From assembly GCA_032207245.1 (NCBI GenBank), contig CM063502.1, positions 139,619,173 to 139,683,172 of the forward strand: 64,000 bases of DNA, in the 5' to 3' direction. A model generated the notes under the pieces. The model worked only from the letters and a program-made list of their open reading frames with translations. It did no database searches and was not told the DNA's origin. Within the stretch, counting starts at the first letter, position 1; every line of letters starts with the position of its first letter. Below, piece after piece: positions 12,430 through 28,722 of the stretch. The translations under genes were made by a program, and so were the position numbers. The DNA comes from Pardosa pseudoannulata. Lineage: Eukaryota > Arthropoda > Arachnida > Araneae > Lycosidae.

Positions 12430-12453
12430 GATATATATAGATATAGATATAGA
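11662..12453 (-). mobile_element. Non-autonomous Helitron, 792 bp
   Basis: On the minus strand the element starts TCTATATCTATATATATC at 12453, after an A, and passes a microsatellite-like stretch. It then carries CAACCGATCTTGATGAATTT, matching the GAACTGATTTTGATGAAATT motif of the Helitron at 6808. It ends GTGAAGCAACTAG at 11662, followed by T. A 9-bp stem (TAGCCTTCA at 11678-11686 with TGAAGGCTA at 11702-11710) lies 12 bases from the CTAG end, where Helitrons carry their terminal hairpin. It shares interior blocks such as TTTGGAGATATTTAGCAATT with the element at 47325-48101. Confidence 0.7.
12394..12450. repeat. Short (AT)n / (GATATA)n microsatellite
   Basis: AT repeats followed by GATATA-type variants at the 5' end of the minus-strand Helitron. 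Confidence 0.85.
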
Positions 12454-13860
12454 TTTATATCATTTAAATCATTAGTACATTAAAACTATTTACTAAAATG
12501 AGACATTTTTGATAATTGCTAAAGACAAAAAAATTTTATTTTTTATTCCAGTCACCTTTGATCACACAAAATGTAGAAATTTCGTACTTCTCAAATGTAA
12601 ATATTGTTTTTATTGAAAGAAGTTTACATAGATAAATATACCACCCTTTTCGTAACTTTTTCACTGAAATAGTGATCAAAATAAGACTCAGCTGAAAAAA
12701 TAAATTCAAAGGAACGTTTAAAATCTTCTACGTGTAGAATATATATAGAGAGAAAGTGTACACATATCGATCTATTTATTTTTTAAAAAGCGAGATTGAA
12801 AAAACTTTTAACTGATATATATACCAACATCTAGATGACAAAAATTATTTATCATTACTTTTTTTTTGCTGAAAATGGTATAAGCTATTCTCAAAGAAAG
12901 GTTTTTAAAATTTTATCTTGGCATAGTACTGTCTCAAATGGTAAATTATTGTTTTAGTACAAATACTACGAAAATAAAACTGGAGAGTTAAATAAATGTT
13001 TATTTCTATCGCCGTTTTTTGAGACTAGTGTCAGAGGACTTTTCTTTGACATTCACATAAAAAAACTTGAAAATGAAAATTTAAACATTTAAGTATAGTA
13101 AATGTCATATAATTTACATAAGGTATATTTTTTATGAAACAGTTTTGTTGAAAAAGCTATTAATGCAAGACGAAAGAAACAGAGAAAAAAAAAGTTTTTT
13201 TGTATAAATGTTATGTTAACCGTTTTAAAAATTTAGAAACAATACTTACATATAGCTTACATACATTGTAATTTATACATATAAGAAAAAGTAAATAAAT
13301 GGTGAAATGACATTTTAAAAGTTAAAAATAAATAAAAATTTCTCTCTTTAGTGATAATCAAGACATACATGACACCATCAAGTATGAAGTTCAAATTTAA
13401 AATTTGTATGTTATTTAAAAAATTCAGCATTAAGTTTTAAAGCAGTATTTCATATTATAAGCGCAATGTGTATCATAGAAAATATTTTACGTTTATCGTT
13501 TGAAAAATGAATCAAAAACATGTATATTTACCTAAAAATATTTGCTGTCAAACATCGCTACTTAAATAGCAATGATTATTTTTTAAAGAGACATGAGTTA
13601 TTAATAATATAAAATATGTAGACTACAAAAGTTGTTTTTAATCCCGGGACAGAAGAATTACTTTAGGTGGCAGACACGTAAAGCGCAACATGTTTCTATC
13701 CCTAGCTATTCAGAAAAGAAACGAAAAAAAATGACAAAACTATTTAAATTAGGAGTTGAATATTTAAAAAAAAATTTTTAAATAAATCTATCTGATCTTT
13801 CTAAGGGATATATTTAAATGCGCTCAATGAAATGCAGATTATTTGGAATTAAAGCCTTCT

Positions 13861-13901
13861 CCTAGTTTTCCCTTTTTTAAGCCAAAAAAGGGAAAACTAG
13901 G
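13861..13901. repeat. Perfect 18-bp inverted repeat (foldback)
   Basis: CCTAGTTTTCCCTTTTTT at 13861-13878 is followed by the 5-base loop AAGCC and the exact reverse complement at 13884-13901. The stem begins and ends with CCTAG/CTAGG. There is no run of T after it that would suggest a Pol III terminator arrangement. Confidence 0.9.
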
Positions 13902-15399
13902 GAAACTTAAGAATATTTTAAGCCTTTTGATACGCAAGGAAAAATAATTTATTGGAAAAATATAAAATTATTAGATTTTAAATTTAAAAATTTCATAAGT
14001 TGTAGCGTTTTCTGTAATTCTATAACTTAAAAAGTTTAAACGAAATGACAAATCCTATTTGATTCCTGGATGACATTATGGATAACCAAACCAACTTATA
14101 CTCTTCGAAACCTGTGGGCTGTTATAATACATTTCACTGTAGTATTTTGACTTTAAACACGCCAGAAAATGGTAAAATAGGTATGGACCTACCTTTCAAT
14201 TCTTAGTTTAATTCGCGTCATGCAAAGATGTTTGGAGCTATTTGAAATGAGATTTAAGCTCCAGGACCTGGTTTAAAAAATCCGTAGTTAAAACGAAATT
14301 AAATTTAATATCACTTTTCATCAAAATAAGGGCATAATAATGCCAAGACCTAAAAAACCTAATTTGAAACCATAATGAAGTCATAACGCATATGCAGATG
14401 TTTGTGTGCAGCTTAATTTAAAAGTACATTTCTACCAAGATAAAGCCAAGGGAAACAAAGGAGACACCTACTAATTATAGAACAGAAGAGTTATATAAAA
14501 TATGCTCCTGTATAAAGTGTTACATATTTGAGATATGGTACTTTTTGGTGATCTTAATTTGTATTTGATGCTCTATGATGATACATGTGTAATTACATAC
14601 GTACATATTTACATAAAATGCACTTGACAGTACAGGTAAACCTGTGATAAACATGTTGAACCTATGACAGATTTCTTCTGTTACCAAATATCTTCTAATT
14701 AGTAAATATTATGTTATTAGTTGATTATTTTTGGTTTCAATCAATTCACAAATATACTCATTTATAATGTAAATGATATGAATGTAAGAATTTTTAATTA
14801 AATTTTAATTTTAATCCTTAAATGTCGAATATAGTTTTGAAAACTTGTAGAAAAAAGCATGGATAATTTTAAAAAAGTCATTTTTATCTTCTTAGATCCT
14901 TACGAAAACTTTAATAACTATAAATAAATAATGGATTTACAAAACGTACTAGGTTATAATAATATATTGAAGATTCGTTATTGAAAATATTTTGACATAT
15001 TACTAAAACTATGCCATTATTTTCTTCTAAAAATGTATTTCAGTTAGAGTTTTTCAAATGGAAAGCAGTTAAGATAATATACGTAGATTTATCACTGAGA
15101 TTCAAGTCAGAATTTAACTGGATTAAAAAAATGAAACAAAAAATCGTTTGAACTAGTAAAGCTGTACATTACTTCAATATAACATACAAATTAGTTTATT
15201 TTAAGTTTTTTAACATGTATAGTAATTTTCACTTGCCAAATATTCTGTGATTTTTCATCGGAAGGAAATGTTACGTTAAAGCAGGTATATTACATATATT
15301 ACCAATATACATTTTGCTATTATTACGTCTTATAAAAAATAATTTTTCTTATTCCTTGTAAAATAAACTAACAAAACATCAAAAACACCTGAAAGGGAG

Positions 15400-15401
<2 letters not shown>

Positions 15402-15486
<85 letters not shown>

Positions 15487-15499
15487 CATATATATATAT
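15402..15499. repeat. (AT)n microsatellite
   Basis: About 98 bp of AT repeat with one AACAT interruption near 15484. Confidence 0.95.
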
Positions 15500-16801
15500 T
15501 CCTATCATTATAAATAATATTTTTAAAGCTCTTTCGTTTTCAAAGCGTCAATCTATATCGTCTCACGACGACAATTTATATCTTCATAAAATTATTTCTT
15601 GTTATTTCATTATTCACGACTTAGTAGAAGTATTATCTCTAAAGTCTTTCTCATATCTTTAATAACACGAAAATGGAAAAAAAACAGTTCGACAAAACGA
15701 CAGGCAATCACTAAGAATACCTAATCTGGCGTAAATGCCTTTTGACGCTTAAAATATTTAAAAAAAATTCATTTTTTTAGGGAAAATAAATGTTTTAAAT
15801 CTGCATTCTCTACGAGAAAGAAATCTATCATCTGGATCATTTAAAAAAATTGGAAAAGTTTTATTTATAGATACTAAGTTGTTTTCCACATAAGAAATAT
15901 TTTTAATTAAAATTTGCGAATAACACTGCCCGAATGAAATATTGAGTTAGCGTATTGATTTCCTACAATTAAGAGCCATTAGTAGTCAGTGATGGCTCTG
16001 AAAATAGTTCTTTCTTCATTGACCCTTTAATTAGATAATTTCCTTTTGCTAAAAGAACTTATTTAATTAAAAAATATTTGTAAGAAATAAAATTTCCGGT
16101 CGAAATGCGCTATTGCGGTAAGATTAAAAACCACAAAGTATTGAATGAAAAGTTGTATATCAGCAATTACTAAACTGCGAGCTCTTTAATGCAAATTAAA
16201 TTTCTTGTTTAAACTATCTTAGGATATTTATAATAAATTTATACTTTGTATAAAAACTGTCAACTTTATTTTGCTCTCTAGTTGATTCTTAGAGTTTTTA
16301 TTCACGCTCTAAAAGGAAGCTTTAAAATTCCTTACCAAAAGGAATTACATCAAAAGCACTATATTAAAAATATATCTGTCATTATTAAAGGAATCTCCTC
16401 ACGACAATTCATTTCTCTTTTACTTTATTATTTCTGAGATAAGAACATTATTTATGTATTCAAAATTTAGAACTAGTTGCCTTTATATGTAAAGATAAAA
16501 ATTATATGTAAGAAATGTACAAACAAACTGGTCCACTACTTTTATCAATAACAATTATTTAATTATAGGAACTAATTAAGAATCTTGAGACTTGAAATTC
16601 ATGATATTATCTTACTCTGGATACTGATTGGTTTCTATGAAAATATTTCCTTCGCATAAATGCTGATATCTGTCAAAGAAAAAGCTCTTACGCCCTAAAA
16701 ATGATTTATTGCCAGGTTCTTAAAAAATAGATATTTTATACAAAGTGTATATATATTTTAATCCATTTTTTATTGCTTTTTTTGTAAATGTTTTATATAT
16801 A

Positions 16802-18379
16802 TTCTAAACATATCAAAAACGATTGAATACTGCCTCCTGGTATTATGTTATAAGCCTGAATAAAATGAATAAAACTGGCAAGAAAGAGATTTCAAACCGA
16901 AATTTTTCATCGTGTCCTGAAGAAAAAATGACTATATATGAAAGATTTCTGCAGGTTCATGGCTGCAAAATATCACATATCACAATTCTTTTCCTTTAGA
17001 AACGATGATAATGATATGAAGGCATGCATATAGCGAAAAATATAGATGAAACATTTATTAGCATGTTTAAAAATATATTCAATATTTATTAGTAAAATAT
17101 TCAGTGTTAAATTACTCAGTGTTAAATTCTAAACATATCAAAACCGATTAAATATTGTCTCCTGGTATTATGTTATAAGCCTGAATAACATGAATAAAAC
17201 TGGTAAGAAAGAGATTTCAAACCGAAATTTTTCATCGTGTCCTGAAGAAAAAATGACTATATATGAAAGATTTCTGCAGGTTCATGGCTGCAAAATATCA
17301 CATATCACAATTCTTTTCCTTTAGAAACGATGATAATGATATGAAGGCATGCATATAGCGAAAAATATAGATGAAACATTTATTAGCATGTTTAAAAATA
17401 TATTCAATATTTATTAGTAAAATATTCAGTGTTAAATTACTCAGTGTTAAATTCTAAACATATCAAAACCGATTAAATATATTTTTAATCTGATGGTATT
17501 ATGTTATAAGCCTGAATAACATGAATAAAACTGGTAAGAAAGAGATTTCAAACCGAAATTTTTCATCGTGTCCTGAAGAAAAAATGACTATATATGAAAG
17601 ATTACTGCAGGTTCATGGCTGCAAAATATCACATATCACAATTCTTTTCCTTTAGAAACGATGATAATGATATGAAGGCATGCATATAGCGAAAAATATA
17701 GATGAAACATTTATTAGCATGTTTAAAAATATATTCAATATTTATTAGTAAAATATTCAGTGTTAAATTACTCAGTGTTAAATTCTAAACATATCAAAAC
17801 CGATTAAATATATTTTTAATCTGATGGTATTATGTTATAAGCCTGAATAACATGAATAAAACTGGTAAGAAAGAGATTTCAAACCGAAATTTTTCATCGT
17901 GTCCTGAAGAAAAAATGACTATATATGAAAGATTACTGCAGGTTCATGGCTGCAAAATATCACATATCACAATTCTTTTCCTTTAGAAACGATGATAATG
18001 ATATGAAGGCATGCATATAGCGAAAAATATAGATGAAACATTTATTAGTATGTTTAAAAATATATTTAATATTTATTAGTAAAATACTCAGTGTTAAATT
18101 CTAAACATATCAAAACCGATTAAATATTGTCTCCTGGTATTATGTTATAAGCCTGAATAATATGAATAAAACTGGCAAGAAAGAGATTTCAAATTGAAAT
18201 TTTTCACCGTGTCCTGAAGAAAAAATTACTATATATGAAAGATTACTGCAAGTTCATGTCTGCAAAATATCACATATCACAATTCCCTTCCTTTAGAAAC
18301 GAAAAATATAGATGAAACATTTATTAGCATTTTTAAAGATATATTTAATATTTATTAGTAAAATACTCAGTATTAAATT
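16802..18379. repeat. Tandem array, five units of ~325 bp
   Basis: Units start with TTCTAAACATATCAAAA at 16802, 17127, 17452, 17783 and 18099, with lengths 325, 325, 331, 316 and about 281. Units 1, 2 and 5 have CTCCTGG after the first 30 bases; units 3 and 4 share a different, 6-base longer version (TTTTTAATCTGATGG). Units 1-2 have GATTTCTGCAGG where units 3-5 have GATTACTGCA. Unit 5 lacks an internal block around GATGATAATGATATGAAGGC and is the most diverged. The pattern suggests duplication of pairs by unequal exchange. No open frame spans a unit. Confidence 0.95.
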
Positions 18380-20060
18380 AGAGAAATTCATCAAAAGTAT
18401 GTTTAAAATAAATAAATTTTAAAGAGCTAGAAAATAATTATATTTTGCCTTATTTTGAAAAATGGAATTTTCAGATCAAAGATTTGACAAATTTTACTTG
18501 TGCTCCCAATGTTAACTGGTATAAATTTTTAAACAATTTCTAGATTGACTGGCGAAATAAATTATTTGGAAATCTTATAATCTATTTTACAATCAACAAT
18601 GATTATATAGTTATATACAATATTAACGACAGACATTTTTCCTTGTGGAAGAAAAGAGTGTTTTAATAGTAAAATAGATGTAACTAAATCTTTGTATAGT
18701 AATAGTTAATAAAAGAGACTGACAGATTAAAATAGCAAATAAAATGTCTAAATGAAGCAACCAGCTTCTTCCTAAGCTTTTTCCTGCACAAAAGAATAGA
18801 ATAAAATCATTTCCAGGAAGCATATTGTATGTCACACCAGCTGTGAGAACTTCAAAAATACTGGCTCTCGTAAGATTTTAGGTGACTTTTTTCCTCCAAA
18901 CAGACGCTTGTTTCTTTCATGAGAACAACAATTTTGTTCCTTTCACTTGGAATATATATTCCACTTTTCGGTTACTGAGTTCAGAGCTCAATCAGCAGTC
19001 TTCACATATTGATTTCTGAACTATCTTGCATTTTTCTGTTATTGAACTTCTTGCTTTTAGGGATGGCACTTCTTAAGCTTTGAATCAGCTGTCTACTTTA
19101 CATTTTAATTGGAAAGATTCTAATCGTTCTGTAAGAAAAGGTAATATGATATTTTTAAATCGCAGTACTGGGTTGTAAAGAAAGAAGACCTGATTCAATG
19201 ATTCAACGGTAAAAATTGAAATGGTACATTGAAACAGATGTTATAGATGAAGGCAAATGCATAATATATGTCAAACTGGAAAATCAAAACTTTGTTTTGT
19301 GAGATGATTTTTAAAAAAATATGACAAGAGAAGCTCTGTTCTTTAACTGACATTTTATATTTTAAATTTTGTAATTGCACACTTTAATGTTCGACACCTG
19401 ATTTTAAGTAAGTGGCATACAAATCTGATATTTTCAGGCGTAATCACTTAAATCCTTATAAGGCCATTTTCCACTAGCAGAGGCATTTTCCACAAGCAAC
19501 TACTCCATTGGAAATATGCTTTCCATCACACACTTGGTGATGTTTATAGGTTGGAAATTTTACATGGATCAAATGAACAAAGTATTATGCGCAGATGAAA
19601 TTGGATTCCTAATGTTGTTCTCTCCTCTTTATTAAAGCTTCACTTTAACTGTTAAAACCCTATTGTGAAGCCACGGCATTTATTAATTTTCTTTGCCATT
19701 TCTGAAGTTATTAGGGAATGGTAGATCTAATCAGTAAAATGATGATACACATTCAAAAATAGTGACTTTTGGGACAAGAATACTTGCCACAATTTTAGAA
19801 AGTGTCAAGTAAGTTATCGATTTTAATTCCTAATTTTAGGAGTTTTAAATGCGTTGTTTTACGAGCACAAGAACTTTTATAAAAATAAAATAAGCATTTT
19901 AGCCTTGTCAAATTATAAAAGCTCCTAAACATGTTTTTTTTCATTTTTTCTGGTAACAAATTCATCTTGAGATATAGAGTATGAAATAAAACGGTATGAA
20001 TATCAAAACAGTTTGCTTTGTTACATTTATTTGTTCATTGGAACGCAAAATATATATTAA
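18380..20060. other. AT-rich intergenic DNA, nothing recognised
   Basis: Only short chance frames (18623-18835 and 19195-19380, minus). A small direct repeat (GGCCATTTTCCACTAGCA then GGCATTTTCCACAAGCA) lies at about 19462-19499. Confidence 0.55.
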
Positions 20061-21900
20061 CCATCTCGACTATTAAGAACTGAAACATAATCTTGTATTT
20101 CTGTAACAAATATATTCATGCGGAATATTATGTTGTCACGTTGTATCAAAGTGTATCAAAGCTGTTATAAAGCTATTAGTTTCAAACCATTCGTATTTAA
20201 ATGGGGATGTTATTATGTTTTTGAGATTTCTTTATTAAAAATGTATTATTGCTCTGCGTATAGAAGACATCAAATGTTTATAACGGAAACTATTTTAATA
20301 CTTTTTCTTATTTATTTAAAAGGTAAAAACATTTGTTTCTTTAAAATCTCATTAATATTTGTCTATTTCAAATATATAAGGAGAAACAAATTATATTTCT
20401 ATATCAAGAATATATTTTTTTCAAAGAGAACATTATATAAAATATAACGGTAGGAATTTCAATTACCTATCTCTGTATTTTAGAGTGAAGAAATTTGTAT
20501 GTTTAAACATATATGACTTTTGGTATATTCCTATATAAAAATCAAAATTGTTTTTTTTTAGTTTTGTATAAAAATGCATTTTTCCCGATAAAAATATTAT
20601 ACGGTACTGAATGGCACCAATTTGAAAATGTTTAAAGGATATTTAAAATAGCGCATGTGGTATTTGTTACTTTATAAAGTTATCAATTCCAAGTCATTCC
20701 TACTTTAATGAACAGAAAGAATTTTTTGACATTTCTCTATTAATAATATATTTTTGCCCTTCGCATAGAGGATATCGCATGACATATAGCGGAAATGATT
20801 GTATGACAATTATGATTTTCTTTTTTTAGCTAGAGAATAAGTAGTTACATAAATTTCAATTTCTAAATTTACACTAAATTATATATGAATTAATTTTAAT
20901 TACAAAACGTTATTTCTACTTTATTTATTTATATAGAGCACAATAGATGTTTCTTTCTTAAAATGTTTATCCATTTTTGTCTATTTTACATATAAAAGAA
21001 AATATATATATATATATATTTGTAGATCCATAATTGTGGATAATTTGTGTATCGATTATTTATTTATTTATTTATTTTTGTATTGACAACATTGTATAAA
21101 ACATAACGATATAAAACGAGTAAGAAAAAATGAGATGATTTACCAACATCTGTTTTTTAATTGGAGAGATTTGTTATTAAGATATATGTTATTAAGACAT
21201 TTATTAGTTTTCGCTCGTTTCTAAATAAAATGAAAAAATATTTTTTTATGTTTTTTCTTTTTTAGGATTAGATACTGTTATATGGCAGAGTATTTATTTT
21301 GAAATACTTAATTGATATTTATTACAGCGTGGATGGCTTATGTTATATTATCAAGTTTCAATTTTAAATCATGTTCATTAGAATAGAGAAAAATACTTTT
21401 TACGTTTATCTAGGATAAATATATTTTTTCTTCGTAGATGACAACACAAAATGTGTTACTGTATAAAATGGTAACGATTTTAGGACATTTGGATTGGTTT
21501 TCTCTATAGAGATGCATTAGTTACGCATGTTAGTTATGAATTTCAATTTCTAATTGAAGATGCTTTGACTTGTCGTTTTAGGAGCACTTGAATATTTTGT
21601 TTTTTATGGAAGCTATGTATTCCAGTCTTTTTCCACTAAAAATGTTGAAAACATTTTATTTTATTTTATTTGTGTTCTTGAATTATTTACATGATGTAGA
21701 ATATTAGCAAATTTAAGTGAAATTTATACGACATGGAATACTTTTACATATTAAAAATCTTTCAATTTTAGTTCATTGAAAAACTACTATTTTATTTTCT
21801 TTTATAAAGAAATGTGTTTTTTGTATAGAGAACGTTATTAGGAATAGAACTGAATAATTTTAAAGACATCTAGAGAATTTGTAGTATAGCGCGAAAGTAT
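20060..21900. repeat. Highly degenerate tandem repeat family (~500-bp spacing)
   Basis: TATAAAGCTATTAGTTTCAA at about 20167 parallels TATAAAGTTATCAATTCCAA at about 20674. GCTCTGCGTATAGAAGACAT parallels GCCCTTCGCATAGAGGATAT, each followed by a TATAACGGAAAC/TATAGCGGAAAT block. Both copies continue with a GTTTCTTT-AAAATCTC/AAAATGTTTA stretch, TTTGTCTATTT and AACATTATATAAAATATAACGGTA or its cognate. Weaker echoes continue to about 21900. Unit boundaries are uncertain. The plus-strand open frame at 20118-20447 lies in the first unit, is not preserved in the second, and is probably not a gene. Confidence 0.5.
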
Positions 21901-22104
21901 TATTTTGTTCTAAAAAAATCAATTTATACCAATTTGTTGAAAATTCAAAAACATTTTTACCGTATTAACCATGTACATTAAGTTCCCTATATGGAATACT
22001 CCTGAATAGAGGATAGCTGATTTCAGGTAACAATTTTACGATCGTCAATTATGATCGTTTAATTCTATTCGTGTTTACAATATCCAAAAAATCAGGTTCT
22101 GGCT

Positions 22105-22275
22105 TTCTTTTCCACATATCTGTGATTTCAAACCCCGATGCAGGCTTAGTTTTTTGTAACCATTTCGGCTACAAGCATCCAATTTAAACAATACATTTTG
22201 CTTTAAACAGTAGATTTCCGTCTCAATAGTATTCGTACATCAAAAATGTAGACTGTAGTGCTCCAAACCAAACGA
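22105..22275 (+). mobile_element. Degenerate tRNA-derived SINE
   Basis: GATTTCAAACCCC recalls the B-box region. It is followed by TTTCGGCTACAAGC, AAACAGTAGATTTCCGTCTC, then GTAGACTGTAGTGCTCC and AAACCAAAC, in the order of the copy at 29717-29897. The A-box end is not recognisable. Confidence 0.65.
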
Positions 22276-22499
22276 AAACCTACAAATATCTACGGTATTT
22301 ACAACGGAATACCTGAATAGTAAACCTGTCTTTTTTCTTTTTCTTTCGGAAATCAAAATACGTTCTAGATTTTATTTTCTGTTTACAGTAGAATGAGAGT
22401 TCATATTTTCACAAATGGAAGAAATGAATTTATCCTTTATAAAATGGTGTGTTTTATCCAAAATGGTAGAAGTTCTATGCATTTAACATTCACCCTGTA

Positions 22500-25595
<3,096 letters not shown>

Positions 25596-25635
<40 letters not shown>
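25596..25635 (+). repeat. Poly(A) run of 40
   Basis: An uninterrupted run of 40 A. It could be the tail of a retroposed sequence to its left, but the left flank is AT-rich and no LINE/SINE body was recognised. Confidence 0.9.
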
Positions 25636-25638
<3 letters not shown>

Positions 25639-26870
25639 GAATCAATAATTTTTACGTGTGGAGCTTTTTTAGACATTCTTAAACCAGCTGTAAATTATCC
25701 CTGGAAACACGCACGATCATTGCTATTTTAATGCCATTGTATGTCCTTTTACTGTCCTGAGGTTTTGGGTAGGACGCAGTGGAGCTGCTGCTTAAGATCT
25801 CCCCAGTCAGAAATTGGCCTCGTAATTACCCCTCCAGATCCTCTGCAAGAACGGAATGTTAAACTATAGTTTTAGATTCAATTGAACTAAATGTTTTGCT
25901 TAGTGGAAAAAGTAGCATACGAATATCAAAATTATAATGCAAAAGGCAATGTGTTATAATAAATTTTATAGCTAAAATAAGGTTTAGTGTTATTGTTGAA
26001 AGAAGTTTAATTGTTTTATGGTTCGTTTTACTTGTCATGGTTAATAATTTTGAAATCCGAGTAAATAATTTAAAATAATGATAAATTAAATTATTGTTAT
26101 GAATTATCTCTTAAACTCTTTTTAAAATTATGTTGGTCTGAAAGATACAAGTTTTTACAATTAAAGTAAAATAGAAAACGAGGAATAAATGTGGATCAGC
26201 AATAAGATAAAAGGAAAGTGAAACAAAAAGGCAACATGTGTTTATGAAATAAAACCTTTATTTACGAATTCTACGGCATAACGATAATAAGCGGAAATAT
26301 ATATATGTCTAACTTTGCATTATCACAGTGATTATCTAAGTATATGTTCTACCGGTACACTCATCTATAGAAACCAGCATATAAGATAACAATTTCCATA
26401 TCGTGGAATCACAACAGAACAGTTTTATTACCCTCGAATTTAGCTCTCAAATGGTGACATTCGAGCTGCTTTTCAAGTGTGAAAACGCCTTTATTTTCGT
26501 TTGAACTGGAACAGTGAATGACACCTCACGACAACAGTTCACCCAGGAAGTTCTCAACCATTTATCGAATTCAGGTGAATTCTGATGGACGTCTGATGAT
26601 GGGCTAAAGAGAATTGTTTATCAGCTAAGAAAATTTTAATTATGATAAAAACGTTATACCACTAAGCTCTACAATCGAAGACCATTATTAAAAAAATGCC
26701 TCCACTTTCTAACTAAGACATTGAGGCGAAACTGTTCATTTAGCTCCATTTGTTATTGTCTTTTAAATGCAGTGATCATTTGTATAGACATAGAATTAAA
26801 CTCATACGGTGGACTGGTGCACTTACCAGAGATCTTTTAACATTACTTTTTGAACCACTAACATACTTCG
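25636..26870. other. Intergenic DNA with a small GC-richer patch
   Basis: 25690-25860 is GC-richer (with GTAGGACGCAGTGGAGCTGC) but matches nothing I recognise. The rest is AT-rich without features. Confidence 0.45.
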
Positions 26871-27720
26871 AGAAAAAGAAGTGGCACATCTAAATGCATA
26901 TTGCGTAATTCTTGTCGTCCGATGGCGAAAACATAAATATATTATGTTAAATATTTTTTGTACATATCCTCCTTTTTCTAGAAATAAAAAACTAACAGAA
27001 TCCTGAATTCATTGGATAGGTTTTCAGCTAAACATTTATTTTAAGACTCATTGTAATTGTTCGGAGAGGAATTTTCAAAGAGAGGAAAATAATCTATAAT
27101 AATAAGCAATTGTGATAAAGTTATGTTTTTTTCCGTTAAATCTATAAAAATATTTTATAAAATGATGTCATTCTGATGGATACTATATTTTTATAAAATA
27201 AAGAAAAATCAAAATAAGTTACTTTGAGAAATGTCTAAAACATAAGCGGATTATTGTAAATATTCCTTGTCCTGATCCACCTTTTGTCTAGAAATCAAAA
27301 ACAAACCAAATTCTGGAAACATTAGATATGTTTACAACTAAATATTTATTTTATGATTCATTATACTGATTCGAATGAGGAATTTTGAAATAGGGAGACA
27401 ACAATCTCAAATAATGAGGAATTATAAAAATGTTATATGATATAAAATAGTGTAAAGAATTTTTATAAAGGCACATCAGTCTCGAAGATACTATACTGCA
27501 ATAAATAAAGAAAAATACGAATACATATATTTTGAGAAAAAGAAAGGATTCTTCAGAATACGTCACATGTGTTCTTTGCAGTACGATGTCTAACAGGTAA
27601 ACGAAATATGCATTGTTCTTATCCACCCTTCTGCTAGAATTCATTAACAACCGTAAAATCCTATAAGCATTGGATACGATTTCAGCTACGCAATCTAACA
27701 TGAATATGTGCCAAAGAATG
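26871..27720. repeat. Degenerate tandem array, three units of ~310-350 bp
   Basis: Units begin near 26871, 27222 and 27530 with a CTTCGAGAAAAAGAAG / CTTTGAGAAATG / TTTTGAGAAAAAGAAAGG motif. Each continues to a TCC(A)CC-TT-CTAGAA-T-A block (26970, 27280, 27617), an ATTGGAT/ATTAGAT block and then an ATTTTA...ATTCATT segment. Divergence is substantial. The minus-strand frame at 27351-27701 crosses a unit boundary and is not conserved between units. Confidence 0.6.
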
Positions 27721-27922
27721 TGACGGAAATAATTGTGTTAAATAGGCCTACAAATCATAGTTAAGACGCCTTTCACGGCTTGTCACTTTCAAGCTTTCGC
27801 TTCAAGAGAAAAGAGATAGAAAGATGCTAGACTGTTTTTGCTTGCTATTCTTGAAACTTGGTTGACTATTTTAACACTATCTGGCTCTGAAGAAATCTTT
27901 TAAGTCTAAGAATTATTTTAGA

Positions 27923-28030
<108 letters not shown>

Positions 28031-28286
28031 TTCATGAATGATAATGATAATGGGAATTATCATAAGCTGGAACTATCTCCAAAATTTCCAACACGAATGA
28101 ATACAATGTTGTTTATCTGATTAAAGTGGCAGCATATTTTTCATTTTAAAATTCTTTTAATATGATGCCATATTTGAGTTTTTCAACCTGTTATGGCTAA
28201 GATTAAAGTTTAGCTCATTATTTAGAGAATAGAATCCCAACCATATAAATTTCTCTCCTAGACAACTATAAGACATGAAATTTAAC

Positions 28287-28361
28287 CAGCATAATTATGC
28301 TGATGGTATGATAAATTACCTCTAATTGTCTTCCTTAGACGATAACAGAATATTATCGTCT
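28287..28361. repeat. Palindrome plus nearby hairpin
   Basis: CAGCATAATTATGCTG at 28287-28302 is a perfect 16-bp palindrome. 35 bases on, AGACGATAA (28337-28345) pairs with TTATCGTCT (28353-28361) across 7 bases. Confidence 0.75.
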
Positions 28362-28688
28362 TTCACTTTATTAATTTCAAACAAATGGCTTAAGAAGATA
28401 ACTACAAAACTAGATTAGATTTTAAAATGGTGAAAAATATCATCTAAGAAACTTTGCAAAAATACAAGTACAGAAGTAGTTATATTTTTAAGTCATATAC
28501 CCGATAATTTTGACAGTGATAACAGAAATATAGTAAGTATGATATAGAGATACATTGTTTTAAAGGATTTGTCTTTTTTAATGATTGTTGATTATTAAAA
28601 TACTTTTGTAAAAAATCTAGGAAAAAAATCGTACAGTGTTTAGATATTTCAGTAGAATGTTGTAAATAAGCTAAAATGTCAAAGGAAA

Positions 28689-28722
28689 TTTTAGCTAGTG
28701 TACTGTAGAGCACTAGCTAAAA
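28689..28722. repeat. Perfect 12-bp stem-loop
   Basis: TTTTAGCTAGTG at 28689-28700 and CACTAGCTAAAA at 28711-28722 flank the 10-base loop TACTGTAGAG. A short TGTAG iteration (CTGTAGTGTAGTGTAG) follows directly. Confidence 0.8.

Larger units (their letters stand above)
12454..16801. other. AT-rich intergenic DNA with foldback and microsatellite
   Basis: No coding signal. It contains the perfect inverted repeat at 13861-13901 and an (AT)n tract at 15402-15499. A weak internal duplication lies at about 14210-14420 (GTCATGCAAAGATGTTTGGA against a GCATATGCAGATGTTTGTG block). The remainder shows no recognisable feature. Confidence 0.55.

Noticed and set aside
16802..18379. CRISPR-like array
   Set aside because: Units of about 325 bp are contiguous tandem copies without short repeat/unique spacer alternation, and the window is eukaryotic in character.
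20118..20447. 109-residue plus-strand frame with hydrophobic C-terminal half
   Set aside because: It lies in a degenerate tandem unit, is not preserved in the sister unit, and its hydrophobic and Lys-rich make-up is what AT-rich DNA yields.
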